Position numbers and translations under genes: made by a program. 64,000 bases of DNA, taken from the NCBI GenBank assembly GCA_028818855.1, contig JAPPMY010000077.1, positions 1-64,000 on the forward strand, in the 5' to 3' direction. Shown piece after piece: positions 1-9,276 of the stretch. Position 1 is the stretch's first letter, and the number at the start of each line of letters is the position of its first letter. The notes below the pieces were generated by a model. That model was not told where the DNA came from, ran no database searches, and worked only from the letters and a program-made list of their open reading frames with translations. This DNA is from Rhodospirillales bacterium (GTDB lineage Bacteria > Pseudomonadota > Alphaproteobacteria > UBA828).

Positions 1-1
1 C

Positions 2-583
2 TTCGGCTGGCGCGAGGTGCTGGGCGGGCGCAACTGGATGATGGGCGACTACTACACGATGCTGGGCCTCCTCATCGTCGCGCTCGTCTTCACGGTGGCG
101 ATGACGCAGAGCCGTATCGGCCTCGCCTTCAAGGCGCTCCGCGACAACGAGGAGCTCGCCACCTCGCGCGGCGTGAGCGTCTTCAAGTACCAGCTCATCG
201 TCTTCGCGGCCTCGGCCTTCCTGACCTCCATGGCCGGCGCCTTCTACGCGGCCCACTTCGGCTCGGTCGGCACCAACCTCGTCTCCTTCCCGCTGCTGCT
301 CTTCCTGATCTCGATGCTCGTCGTCGGCGGCATCGGGCGCACCTGGGGGCCGCTGCTCGGCGCCGGACTGCTGATGGTCGCGGACGAGTTCTTCAAGGAG
401 TTCTCCGACCTGCGCAATATCGGCCTCGGGCTGGTGGTCCTGCTCTTCATGGTCTTCCTGCCCGAAGGCGTCGCCGGCGCGATCGAATCGGTCTGCAAGC
501 GCCTGCAGCGGATACCCCTGGTCCAGCGCATCGAACGGCAGTTGGCCGGGGCGCTCAGACGAGACTCGGCCGCCCCCAAGTAG
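2..583 (+). CDS. livM: Branched-chain amino acid ABC transporter permease (LivM-like), 5' truncated by window edge
   Basis: Open frame from base 2; hydrophobic protein with SRIGLAFKALRDNEELATSRGVSVFKYQLIVFAASAFLTSMAGAFYA typical of LivM permeases. Confidence 0.88.
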   Translation, partial: FGWREVLGGRNWMMGDYYTMLGLLIVALVFTVAMTQSRIGLAFKALRDNEELATSRGVSVFKYQLIVFAASAFLTSMAGAFYAAHFGSVGTNLVSFPLLLFLISMLVVGGIGRTWGPLLGAGLLMVADEFFKEFSDLRNIGLGLVVLLFMVFLPEGVAGAIESVCKRLQRIPLVQRIERQLAGALRRDSAAPK

Positions 584-604
584 GCTCGCCGCGGAACGGA
601 CGCG

Positions 605-2269
605 ATGACGCGCCGACCAGACCGCGCCCTTGCCACCGTCAGCCTCCTGGCCTCGCTGCTCTGGGCGGGCGGCATCGCCGCCGCAGCCGAGAACGCCCGC
701 GCTGACGACCTGGATGCGCCGCGGTTCGTCGATGTCGCCGCCGAAGCCGGCGTGGCGCATGCCTACACCGGCGAGTGGACGCACTACGTGGGCGGCGGCG
801 TCGCCGCCTTCGATTGCGACCTGGACGGCGATCCCGATCTCTTCTTCGCGGGCGGCGCGTCGCCCTCGGCGCTCTATCGCAACGAGAGCCGGCCGGGCGC
901 GCTTCGCTTCTCCGCGGTGGACCGCAGCGCGCTCGCCGGGACCGGCGTGACCGGCGCCTATCCGCTGGATATCGACGGCGACGGCATCATGGACCTCGCC
1001 GTGCTGCGGCAGGGCGCCAACAGGCTCTTCCGCGGGCTCGGCGACTGCCGCTTCGCCGACACCGGCGCGGCCTGGGGCGTTCCCGGCGGCGCGCAGTGGA
1101 CCACCGCCTTCAGCGCAACCTGGGAAAGCGGCAACCGGCTGCCGACGCTTGCCTTCGGCAACTACGTCGACCGCGACATGTGGAACGCCATGCACCTGCC
1201 CTTCGGCGACTCAGGTACCGGCGACGCGCCGACGGCGGCTTGTCCGGACAACACGCTGTTCCGCCCGGCCGGCCCGGATGCGGCAGCTTACGCGCCCCCG
1301 GTACCGCTCAGCCCGGGCCACTGCCCGCTCTCGATGCTCTTCACCGACTGGAGCCGCGCAGGAGCCCCCGACCTCCTGGTCAGCAACGACCGCTTCTATC
1401 ACGAGGACACGGGCGAGGAGCAGCTCTGGCACCTGGGCGCCGCGCCCAGGCTCTACGGGCGCGCCGACGGCTGGCAGCGCCTGCGCATCTGGGGCATGGG
1501 GATCGCGAGCCACGACATCACCGGCGACGGGTTGCCGGAGTACTTCCTCTCGAACATGGGAGCCAACAGGCTGCGCTCGCTGGCACCCGGCAGCATCGGC
1601 GCGCCCGACTTCCGCGAAGTCGCCTTCGATCACGGTGTCGAGGCCACGCGTCCCCACGCGGGCGACGACGAGCGCCCGTCCACGGCCTGGCACTCGCAGT
1701 TCGCCGACGTGAACAACGACGGCTGGTTCGACCTCTTCGTCGCCAAGGGCAACGTGGAGGAGATGGAGGAGGCCGCGGCGTACGACCCGAACAACCTGCT
1801 GCTGGGCGGCCCGGACGGGCGCTTCCGCGAGGCCTCCGTGGAGGCGGGCGCGGCCAGCATGCGCCGCAGCCGGGGCGGCGCCGTGATCGACCTCGACCTC
1901 GACGGCCTGCTCGACATCGTCGTGGTGAACCGCGTGGCCAATGCCGAGATCCTGCACAACCGGAGCCGCGGCGCGGGCCGCTGGATTCAGGTCATGCTGC
2001 GGCAGGCGGACGCCAACGTGAACGCCGTCGGCGCCTGGATCGAGGTGCGCGCCGCAGGCCGCATCCAGCGCCACGAGGCAGTGGTGGGGGGCGGGCACGT
2101 GAGCGGGCAGGCGGGATGGATGCACTTCGGCCTGGGCCCGGCCGAGAGCGCGGAGGTTCGGGTCCAGTGGCCGGACGGGTCCTGGAGCCCGTGGCAGCGC
2201 ACCGTCTCCAATCGCTTCCTGCTGATCGAGCGCGGGCGTACACTGGCCGCCGTGGAGCCGGCCGGGTGA
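605..2269 (+). CDS. FG-GAP/VCBS repeat protein with C-terminal ASPIC/UnbV domain (CRTAC1 family), signal peptide
   Basis: DxDGDxxxD repeats (DCDLDGDPDLFF, DIDGDGIMDLAV, DVNNDGWFDLFV, DLDLDGLLDIVV) and C-terminal GRWIQVMLRQ..VGAWIEVRAAG..Q..VVGGGHVSGQ...VQWPDGS. Confidence 0.85.
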   Translation: MTRRPDRALATVSLLASLLWAGGIAAAAENARADDLDAPRFVDVAAEAGVAHAYTGEWTHYVGGGVAAFDCDLDGDPDLFFAGGASPSALYRNESRPGALRFSAVDRSALAGTGVTGAYPLDIDGDGIMDLAVLRQGANRLFRGLGDCRFADTGAAWGVPGGAQWTTAFSATWESGNRLPTLAFGNYVDRDMWNAMHLPFGDSGTGDAPTAACPDNTLFRPAGPDAAAYAPPVPLSPGHCPLSMLFTDWSRAGAPDLLVSNDRFYHEDTGEEQLWHLGAAPRLYGRADGWQRLRIWGMGIASHDITGDGLPEYFLSNMGANRLRSLAPGSIGAPDFREVAFDHGVEATRPHAGDDERPSTAWHSQFADVNNDGWFDLFVAKGNVEEMEEAAAYDPNNLLLGGPDGRFREASVEAGAASMRRSRGGAVIDLDLDGLLDIVVVNRVANAEILHNRSRGAGRWIQVMLRQADANVNAVGAWIEVRAAGRIQRHEAVVGGGHVSGQAGWMHFGLGPAESAEVRVQWPDGSWSPWQRTVSNRFLLIERGRTLAAVEPAG

Positions 2270-2273
2270 CGGC

Positions 2274-3239
2274 ATGGACGACTGGATCGCACGCAAGGAC
2301 CTGATCGAGGCGCCGCGCCTCAAGGCGCTGTCGCAGCGCTCGGACCTCCTGGGCTGGCTGCAGACCCTGAGCCAGCTCGGCGCTGCGGGACTCACGGGCT
2401 ACGCCATTCACACGCTCTGGGGGAGCTGGTGGGTGGCGCCGGTGTTCGTGGCGCAGGGCGTCATCCTCTGGGGCTTCTGCTACGCCGGCCAGCACGAGCT
2501 TGGGCACTGGACGGTGTTCCGCAACCGGACCCTCAACGATGCCTTCGGCCACCTTGCGAGCTTCCCGCGCTTCTACGCCCACAACTATCAGCGCTACTTC
2601 CATTTCGCCCACCACCGACACACCAAGGTCGCCGGGCAGGATCCCGAACTGCTGGTGCAGAAGCCGTGGACGTTCATGGGCTATCTCAAATTCGTGGCCG
2701 GTCTGGCCCTCTGGATTGCCCTCATCCGCAACACCCTGGAGCATGCCTTCGGCCATGCGCCCGAGCCCTTCCTCAGGGAGAGGGAGCGGCGCATCGTGAT
2801 CCGCGAGGCGCGGCTCTACCTGCTGGGCTATGCGGCCGTCGTAGCGCTCTCGGCCTACTTCGGGAGCTGGGCCGCGCTCATCTGCGTCTGGGGGCCGATG
2901 GTGGCGACGACGGCCTTCTACCGCCTCTACGTGGCGGCCGAGCACCACGGGCTCCCCAACGGGCGGGGCGTGATCGGGAGCACGCGCACGACCCGTGCCG
3001 GGCCGATCCTCCGCTGGCTGATGTGGCAGATGCCCTACCACACCGAGCACCATCTCTTCCCCGGCGTGCCGTTCCACAAGCTGGGTGCGCTGAACCGGGA
3101 GCTGCGCGAGCGCCCCGATTCCAAGCTTGCCGGGGTCAACGAGGTCGCGCCGGGCTACATCGCCGTGAACCTCGGACTGCTCGCCATGCTGCGACGGGGC
3201 GAGGACCCCACCGACCTCGCCGAGCCGGCACGGGCGTAA
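2274..3239 (+). CDS. Fatty acid desaturase family protein
   Basis: Histidine boxes HELGHWTVFRN, HFAHHRHTK, HTEHHLF. Confidence 0.85.
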   Translation: MDDWIARKDLIEAPRLKALSQRSDLLGWLQTLSQLGAAGLTGYAIHTLWGSWWVAPVFVAQGVILWGFCYAGQHELGHWTVFRNRTLNDAFGHLASFPRFYAHNYQRYFHFAHHRHTKVAGQDPELLVQKPWTFMGYLKFVAGLALWIALIRNTLEHAFGHAPEPFLRERERRIVIREARLYLLGYAAVVALSAYFGSWAALICVWGPMVATTAFYRLYVAAEHHGLPNGRGVIGSTRTTRAGPILRWLMWQMPYHTEHHLFPGVPFHKLGALNRELRERPDSKLAGVNEVAPGYIAVNLGLLAMLRRGEDPTDLAEPARA

Positions 3240-3260
3240 GGGCGAGCGAAGGCCGGGAGA

Positions 3261-5033
3261 ATGGACGGCGTCCGGCTTGCGATCCTGAACAAGCGCTTCG
3301 AGGCCATCTGCCGCAAGATGGCCAACACGCTGTTCCGCACCGGGCGCTCCGGCGTGCTCAACACGGCGCGCGACTTCTCGTGCTGCATCGTCACCGCCGA
3401 CTGTGACCTGCTGGCGACCGCCGAGAGCCTGCCGATCCACGTGCTGAGCGGGCCCGACCTGATGGCGGCCTCGATGAAGGCGTTCCACCCCGACCTCGCG
3501 CGGGGAGACGCCTTTCTCCACAACTCGCCCTACCACGGCTGCTCGCACCCGGCCGATCACACGATCCTGGTGCCGGTGATCGACGACGCCGGCCGGCACC
3601 GCTTCACCGTCGTCGCCAAGGCGCACCAGGCCGATTGCGGCAACTCCATCGCCACCACCTATCACGGCTCGGCGCGCGACGTGTACGAGGAGGGCGCGCT
3701 GATCTTCCCGGCGGTGCAGGTGCAGCGCGGCTACGAGACCAACGAGGACATCGTCCGCATGTGCCGGATGCGCATCCGCGTGCCGGACCAGTGGTGGGGC
3801 GACTTCCTCGCCATGCTGGGCGCGGCCCGGGTGGGCGAGCGGGAGCTTCTGGCGCTCGCGGACGAGACCGGCTGGGAGACGCTGGATCGTTTCGCCGCCG
3901 AGTGGTTCGACTACAGCGAGCGGCGCATGATCGATGCGCTGGGAGACCTGCCCGCAGGCAGCCTCACGGTCTCCAGCACCCACGACCCGATCCCAGGCGC
4001 GCCGGAGGGCGTGACCGTGAAGGTCGCCGTGTGCGTCGACCCGGCCGACGCGCGGATCGAGGTCGATCTGCGGGACAACGCCGATTCGCTCCCCTTCGGC
4101 CTCAACATGAGCGAGGCGTGCGCGCGCACGTCGGCGATGGTGGGCATCTTCAACGCGCTGCCCCACACCGTGCCGCCCAACGCGGGCGCCTTCCGCCGCA
4201 TCGACGTGAAGCTGAGGCGGGGCTGCGTCGTCGGCATCCCGGAGCACCCGACGTCGTGCTCGGTCGCGACCACCAATGTCGCCGACCACATCGCCAACGG
4301 CGTGCAGCGCGCGATCGCCGAGCTCGGCGACGGCCACGGCATGGCCGAGGTGGGCGGCGTGATCCCGCCGAGCTGCGGCGTGATCTCGGGCACGGACCCG
4401 CGCAGCGGCGAGCGCTTCGTGAACCAGATCTTCCTGGGCTTCGGCGCCGGCGCAGCGGCGCCCGAGACCGACGCCTGGATCACCATCGCCCACGTCGGCA
4501 ACGCCGGCCTCTGCTACCAGGATTCCATCGAGGTCGACGAGATGGTCTTTCCCATCACCGTGAAGGGGCGGCACTTCATCACCGACAGCGGCGGCGCCGG
4601 GCGCCAGCGCGGCGGGGCCGGGGCCTTCGTCGAGTTCGGCCCGGTCGAGGGCTGCGCGCTCGAGGTGGGCTACGTCAGCAACGGCGCGGTCAACCCGGCC
4701 AACGGCGCGCGCGGCGGCGGCGCGGGCGCGCCGGCCTGCCAGTACCGGCGCAAGCACAACGGCGAGCTGGAGGCGCTGGAAGCCTGCGCGCAGGTCACCG
4801 TGGCGCCGGGCGAAACGATGGTCTCCGTCTCCGCAGGCGGCGGCGGCTACGCCGAGCCCGCTGCCCGCGCGCCGGAGCGTGTCGCCCACGACGTGCGCGA
4901 GCGCTGGGTCTCGCCGGAGGCCGCCCGCGATATCTTCCGGGTGGCGCTCGACGGGAACGGCGACGTCGACGAGGCCGGGACGTGCCGGCTGAGAGCCGCC
5001 GTCGCAACCCCGGCACGGGACGCGGCGGAGTGA
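3261..5033 (+). CDS. Hydantoinase B/oxoprolinase family protein (stand-alone)
   Basis: HyuB-like: KRFEAICRKMANTLFRTGRS, SPYHGCSHPADHTILVPV, NAGAFRRIDVKLRRGCVV, GGAGRQRGGAG, GGGGYAEP. Confidence 0.88.
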   Translation: MDGVRLAILNKRFEAICRKMANTLFRTGRSGVLNTARDFSCCIVTADCDLLATAESLPIHVLSGPDLMAASMKAFHPDLARGDAFLHNSPYHGCSHPADHTILVPVIDDAGRHRFTVVAKAHQADCGNSIATTYHGSARDVYEEGALIFPAVQVQRGYETNEDIVRMCRMRIRVPDQWWGDFLAMLGAARVGERELLALADETGWETLDRFAAEWFDYSERRMIDALGDLPAGSLTVSSTHDPIPGAPEGVTVKVAVCVDPADARIEVDLRDNADSLPFGLNMSEACARTSAMVGIFNALPHTVPPNAGAFRRIDVKLRRGCVVGIPEHPTSCSVATTNVADHIANGVQRAIAELGDGHGMAEVGGVIPPSCGVISGTDPRSGERFVNQIFLGFGAGAAAPETDAWITIAHVGNAGLCYQDSIEVDEMVFPITVKGRHFITDSGGAGRQRGGAGAFVEFGPVEGCALEVGYVSNGAVNPANGARGGGAGAPACQYRRKHNGELEALEACAQVTVAPGETMVSVSAGGGGYAEPAARAPERVAHDVRERWVSPEAARDIFRVALDGNGDVDEAGTCRLRAAVATPARDAAE

Positions 5034-5061
5034 GCCGCATTCCAGGAACAGGAGGGAGAGG

Positions 5062-5466
5062 ATGAAGGTGGAGGGCGCCTGCTTCTGCGGGCAGATCACT
5101 TACGAGGCGGAGCTTGATACGAACCGGCTCCTCATCTGCAACTGCACGGATTGCCAGACGCTCTCGGGCTCGGCATTCCGCACGGTCGCGTTCACGAAGG
5201 AGAACGCCTTCACGCTCCTCTCCGGCGAGATGACGGTCTACGTCAAGATCGCGGACAGCGGTAACCGGCGCCAGCAGGGCTTCTGCGGGACCTGCGGCTC
5301 ACCCATCTACGCGACCTCGGACCCGGCGGGTCCGTTCTATGGGCTGCGCGTGGGCACCATCAAGCAACGCGACCAGCTCGTGCCCAAGGTCCATATCTAC
5401 AATCGCTCGAAGCAGCACTGGCTCGACCAGATCCCCTCGCTCCCCACCATCGAGGAGATGCCGTAG
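5062..5466 (+). CDS. GFA (glutathione-dependent formaldehyde-activating-like) family protein
   Basis: GACFCGQITYEAE...CNCTDCQTLSGSAFRTVAF...GNRRQQGFCGTCGSPIY. Confidence 0.88.
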   Translation: MKVEGACFCGQITYEAELDTNRLLICNCTDCQTLSGSAFRTVAFTKENAFTLLSGEMTVYVKIADSGNRRQQGFCGTCGSPIYATSDPAGPFYGLRVGTIKQRDQLVPKVHIYNRSKQHWLDQIPSLPTIEEMP

Positions 5467-5476
5467 CCGGGCGCTC

Positions 5477-6853
5477 TCACCGGGCGAAGCGCTCGTCGAT
5501 CACCGTGAGCGCGGCGTCGAGCGCGTCCGTGGCGGTGTCGATCTCGTCGTGCGTGATGGTGAACGGCGGGCCCAGCTTGATCGTGTTGGGTGAGAAGCCG
5601 CCCATGAAGACGCCGCGCTTCGCGTTCTCGGCCGCGACGATGGCGTTGGGGTGCTGGCCGAGATCGCCGGTGAAGGGCGAGTAGCGGTCCTCGGGCACGA
5701 TGGGCGTGCCGTTCCCGTTCACGAGATCGACCGTGTAGAAGAGGCCCCGCCCGGAGACGCGCCCGACCGACGGGTGCTTGGCCTTCAGCCCGTCGAGCCG
5801 GTCCTTGAGGTAGGCGCCCCGCTGGCGGACCTGCTGCATGATGTCGTGGGCCAGCAGGTACTCGAGGTTGCCGACGATGGTGGCGCAAACGAGGGGGTGA
5901 CCGTCCCAGGTGCTGCCGGTCCACCAGCGGGCCTTCTCGAAGTAATCCGCGATCGGCGCGCTTGCGATCACGGCGCCGACCGGCAGGGCCGAGCCGTTGA
6001 TGCCCTTGCCCGCCGCCATCAGGTCGGGCTTCACGCCTGGCCAGTGCATGTAGCCGAACCACTCGCCGAGCCGCCCGAAGCCCGTGATCACCTCGTCGGC
6101 GATCCAGAGGAAGCCGTACTTGTCGCAGAGCGCGCGCAGGCCCGGCATGTAGTCCGCATGGGGGAAGGTCCCGCCCGCGCCCAGCATGGGCTCCGCGATC
6201 ACCGCCGCGACGTTCTCGGCCCCGATCGCGCGCACGATGTGCTCCGTCGCCTCGAGCGAGGGCAGCCGACCGTCGCCCGCCCAGTCCTCGTGCTCCGGCG
6301 GCGGGATCGGGATGTAGCCGTGGGGCGGGTATCCCGGCACGTCGGCAACGTCGCCGAAGCCCGCATCGGTCGAGATGTTGTTGCGGTAGCCCCGCATCAT
6401 GGTGGAGCCCACGGTCATGCCGTGGAATGAGTGCGCCTGGCTGAGGATGACGCTCCGGCCCGTGTAGAGCCGGGCCATCATGATGCAGCTCTCCACCGCC
6501 TCGGTTCCCGACGGCAGGACGCGCAGGCGGCCGGCCCAGCCCTCGTTGCCGAGGATGTCCGCGATCACGAGCTTCGCGGCCCGGGCGCGGTACTCGTTCG
6601 CGAGCGTGTAGGTGACGTGGCCGTAGCGCTCCATGGCTTGCGTGAGCGCGCCGTGGATCGCCGGATGCCGGTGGCCCAGGTTGTCCGAGATGAGCTGGCT
6701 CATGAAGTCGAGCAGCCGCGTGCCGTCGGCAAGCACCAGGTAGTTGCCGTCGGTCGCGTCGACTCCGGTGAAGCTCAGCTCGGACTCCGCCTGCAGCCCG
6801 TGCAGGTAGTAGGCGCGATCCCAGCGCTCCAGCTCGTCCCAGTCGCGTGTCAT
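5477..6853 (-). CDS. Class III PLP-dependent aminotransferase
   Basis: SGTEAVESCIMMARLYTGR, ADEVITGFGRLGEWFG, AAGKGINGSALPVGAVI. Confidence 0.9.
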   Translation of the reverse strand: MTRDWDELERWDRAYYLHGLQAESELSFTGVDATDGNYLVLADGTRLLDFMSQLISDNLGHRHPAIHGALTQAMERYGHVTYTLANEYRARAAKLVIADILGNEGWAGRLRVLPSGTEAVESCIMMARLYTGRSVILSQAHSFHGMTVGSTMMRGYRNNISTDAGFGDVADVPGYPPHGYIPIPPPEHEDWAGDGRLPSLEATEHIVRAIGAENVAAVIAEPMLGAGGTFPHADYMPGLRALCDKYGFLWIADEVITGFGRLGEWFGYMHWPGVKPDLMAAGKGINGSALPVGAVIASAPIADYFEKARWWTGSTWDGHPLVCATIVGNLEYLLAHDIMQQVRQRGAYLKDRLDGLKAKHPSVGRVSGRGLFYTVDLVNGNGTPIVPEDRYSPFTGDLGQHPNAIVAAENAKRGVFMGGFSPNTIKLGPPFTITHDEIDTATDALDAALTVIDERFAR

Positions 6854-7019
6854 GACGCCCCCTCCCCCGAAGCCGGCCGCGGCATGCCCTCAGGTTAGCC
6901 CAGCCGCGCGCATCGCCCTACCCGCCCTGCCTGCCGGCCGGTTTGACCGCCGGGGCCGGCTGCCTATCATGCGCGCCGTCCGGGCGCGGCCCGCAGCAGA
7001 GCAATGAGGAGATCAGGGA

Positions 7020-8075
7020 ATGGCGAAGGGTAAGGCGGTCGTCGTCGGCGGCCTCGGTATGATCGGGCGCAACATCATCCAGGCACTCGAGGCCGAAGGC
7101 GGGTGGGACATCGTAGGCCTCTCGCGGAGGCCCGCGAATTTCGAGACCAACGCCACCTTCATCTCCGTCGACCTGCTGGACGAGGCGCAAGCCAGGGAGA
7201 AGCTCGCAGGCCTCACCGACGTCACCCACATCTTCTACGCCGGACTCTCGGGCGGCGTCGAGGCCGAGAACGTCGAGGGCAACCTCGCGCTCGTGGTCAA
7301 CTCGGTCGGCGTGATCGAGCCGAACGCGCCCGCGCTGGAGCGCGTGATCCTGGTGCAGGGCGGCAAGTACTACGGCGTCCACCTCGGCCCGCACAAGACG
7401 CCGTCCAAGGAGACCGACCCGCGCCACCTGCCGCCCAACTTCTATTACAACCAGCAGGACTTCATCACCGAGCTGCAGGAGGGAAAGTCCTGGCACTACA
7501 CCATGCTGAGGCCCGAGGCGGTGGTCGGCTTCGCCGAGGGCATCCCGCTCAACACCGCCTCGCTGGTCGCGGTCTATGCCAGCGTCTGCCGGGAGATGGA
7601 CGTGCCGCTCAACTACCCGGGGCCGGAGGCGGCGTTCACGGCCTTCAACAAGTTCGTCGACGCCCGGCTGCTCGGCCGCTGCGCCGCCTGGGCCGCGCAG
7701 AACCCCGCCTGCGCCGGCGAGGCCTTTAACGTGACCAACGCCTCGGGCATGCGCTGGTGCAACCTCTGGCCGCTCTTCACCCGGTATTTCGGCTGCCGAC
7801 CGGGCGTGCTGGTGCCGATGAAGCTCGCAGACTTCATGGCCGACAAGGGCCCGGTCTGGGACGAGATCGCGCGCAAGCACCAGCTCAAGGGCATGGCGTT
7901 CTCCGACCTCGGCGACTGGGGCTTCGCCGACTGGAACTTCGGCCGGACCTGGGACACCATCCTGGAAGACACCAAGCGCCTGCAGTACGGCTTCACCGAA
8001 GCCATCGACACCGAGCAGAACTTCACCGAGATCTTCGACGACATGCGCGCCGCCCGCGTAATCCCGGCGGCGTAA
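7020..8075 (+). CDS. SDR family NAD(P)-dependent oxidoreductase, PRISE (progesterone 5-beta-reductase/iridoid synthase)-like
   Basis: Rossmann start VVVGGLGMIGRNII; QGGKYYGVHLGP and NFYYNQQDF motifs resembling PRISE-type SDRs. Confidence 0.75.
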   Translation: MAKGKAVVVGGLGMIGRNIIQALEAEGGWDIVGLSRRPANFETNATFISVDLLDEAQAREKLAGLTDVTHIFYAGLSGGVEAENVEGNLALVVNSVGVIEPNAPALERVILVQGGKYYGVHLGPHKTPSKETDPRHLPPNFYYNQQDFITELQEGKSWHYTMLRPEAVVGFAEGIPLNTASLVAVYASVCREMDVPLNYPGPEAAFTAFNKFVDARLLGRCAAWAAQNPACAGEAFNVTNASGMRWCNLWPLFTRYFGCRPGVLVPMKLADFMADKGPVWDEIARKHQLKGMAFSDLGDWGFADWNFGRTWDTILEDTKRLQYGFTEAIDTEQNFTEIFDDMRAARVIPAA

Positions 8076-8106
8076 AGAACGTGGCTGGGCGGGGCCGGAA
8101 CCTCGA

Positions 8107-8985
8107 TCAGCCCTTGAAGCGGGGCTCGGGCAGGCCGGTGCAGCCGGTGCCGGTGACGGCGAAGATGCTGCCGGCCTGCGCCTGGCCTGCGAGCGCGTCC
8201 TCGTCCAGGCCGAAGGAGGCGCCGGTGACGTAGAGGACGTCGAGGTTCGCGCCGCCGAACATCGGGCAGGTGACCTGCTGGAAGGGCATCTCGATCGTGC
8301 GGTCGAGCGTGCCGTCCGGCGCGAAGCGGGCGACGCACCAGCCGTTCCAGCGCGCGTTCCAAACGTAGCCTTCCGAGTCCACGGTGGAGCCGTCGGGGAT
8401 GCCGGGTGCAGATCCGGGGCCGGCAAAGACGCGCTTGTTGGAGATCGTGCCGGATGCCGTATCGAGGTCGTAGGCCCAGATCACGTCCTGGTCGAGGTCG
8501 GCGAAGTACATGGTGCCGCCGTCGGGGCTGAAGGCGATGGAGTTGGAGACGACGATGCCGGTCTCCTGCTTGTGCAGGCTGAGGTCGTGGTCGAGCCGGT
8601 AGAGCGAGCCGAGGGGGCGGCCCACCATCGCATCGTCCATGCTGCCGGCCCAGAAGCGGCCCTGCCGGTCGCAGCGGCCGTCGTTCATGCGGCTCTCGGG
8701 CTGGTCGGTCTCGACCTCGTGGATGGTCTCGACCGCGCCGGTCTCGGGATCGAAGAAGCGGAAGCCGCCGTAGAAGGCGACCACCATGCCGCCCCGCTCG
8801 CGCAGCACGAGCGAGCCCGGCTGCTCGTCCACCGGCACCTGCCTGTATTCGCCGCTCGCAGGCGCGAGCCAGCTTATCGACTGGCCCTTGATGTCGAGCC
8901 AGTAGAGCCGCTGGTCGACGGGGCACCAGACCGGGCTCTCGCCGAGCTGGTCCCGGCAATCGAGCACGCACGCGACCTCTGCCAT
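8107..8985 (-). CDS. SMP-30/gluconolactonase/LRE family protein
   Basis: LGESPVWCPVDQRLYWLDIKG, RMNDGRCDRQGRFWAGSMD, SNSIAFSPDGGTMYFAD, PDGSTVDSEGYVWNARW. Confidence 0.92.
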   Translation of the reverse strand: MAEVACVLDCRDQLGESPVWCPVDQRLYWLDIKGQSISWLAPASGEYRQVPVDEQPGSLVLRERGGMVVAFYGGFRFFDPETGAVETIHEVETDQPESRMNDGRCDRQGRFWAGSMDDAMVGRPLGSLYRLDHDLSLHKQETGIVVSNSIAFSPDGGTMYFADLDQDVIWAYDLDTASGTISNKRVFAGPGSAPGIPDGSTVDSEGYVWNARWNGWCVARFAPDGTLDRTIEMPFQQVTCPMFGGANLDVLYVTGASFGLDEDALAGQAQAGSIFAVTGTGCTGLPEPRFKG

Positions 8986-9062
8986 GATTCTCGCTCCCGC
9001 TGGGCTGCTACAGGGTGGGCGCCGCCGGGCTGGCGCGCCAGGGCGCCGGCAGGCCGGGCTGG

Positions 9063-9134
9063 TGGGCGCTGCTGGATTTGAACCAGCGACCCCCGCCGTG
9101 TGAAGACGGTGCTCTCCCGCTGAGCTAAGCGCCC
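9063..9134 (-). tRNA. tRNA-Val (anticodon CAC)
   Basis: Reverse complement GGGCGCTTAGCTCAGCGGGAGAGCACCGTCTTCACACGGCGGGGGTCGCTGGTTCAAATCCAGCAGCGCCCA folds as a cloverleaf; 7-bp acceptor, anticodon loop TTCACAC; CCA not encoded. Confidence 0.95.
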
Positions 9135-9276
9135 GCCCGGCAGGCGATTAGAAGAATCGCGCCGCCCGCTGTCAAGGCGCCAGAGGCGATGCGACGTGCG
9201 AGACTACCCTTGAGCGGCGTTTACCGATATTGAAGGCGCCGTGCCACGAGCACCGTGCAGCGCCGGGAATGACGCG

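Noticed and set aside
1992-5099. 1035-aa minus-strand ORF
   Set aside because: Antisense shadow of the ASPIC/UnbV, desaturase and HyuB genes; His/Arg/Ala-rich translation with no family motifs.
9063-9134. tRNA as an integration site for a genomic island
   Set aside because: No integrase, no direct repeat of the tRNA 3' end noticed, and flanking genes look like ordinary metabolism.
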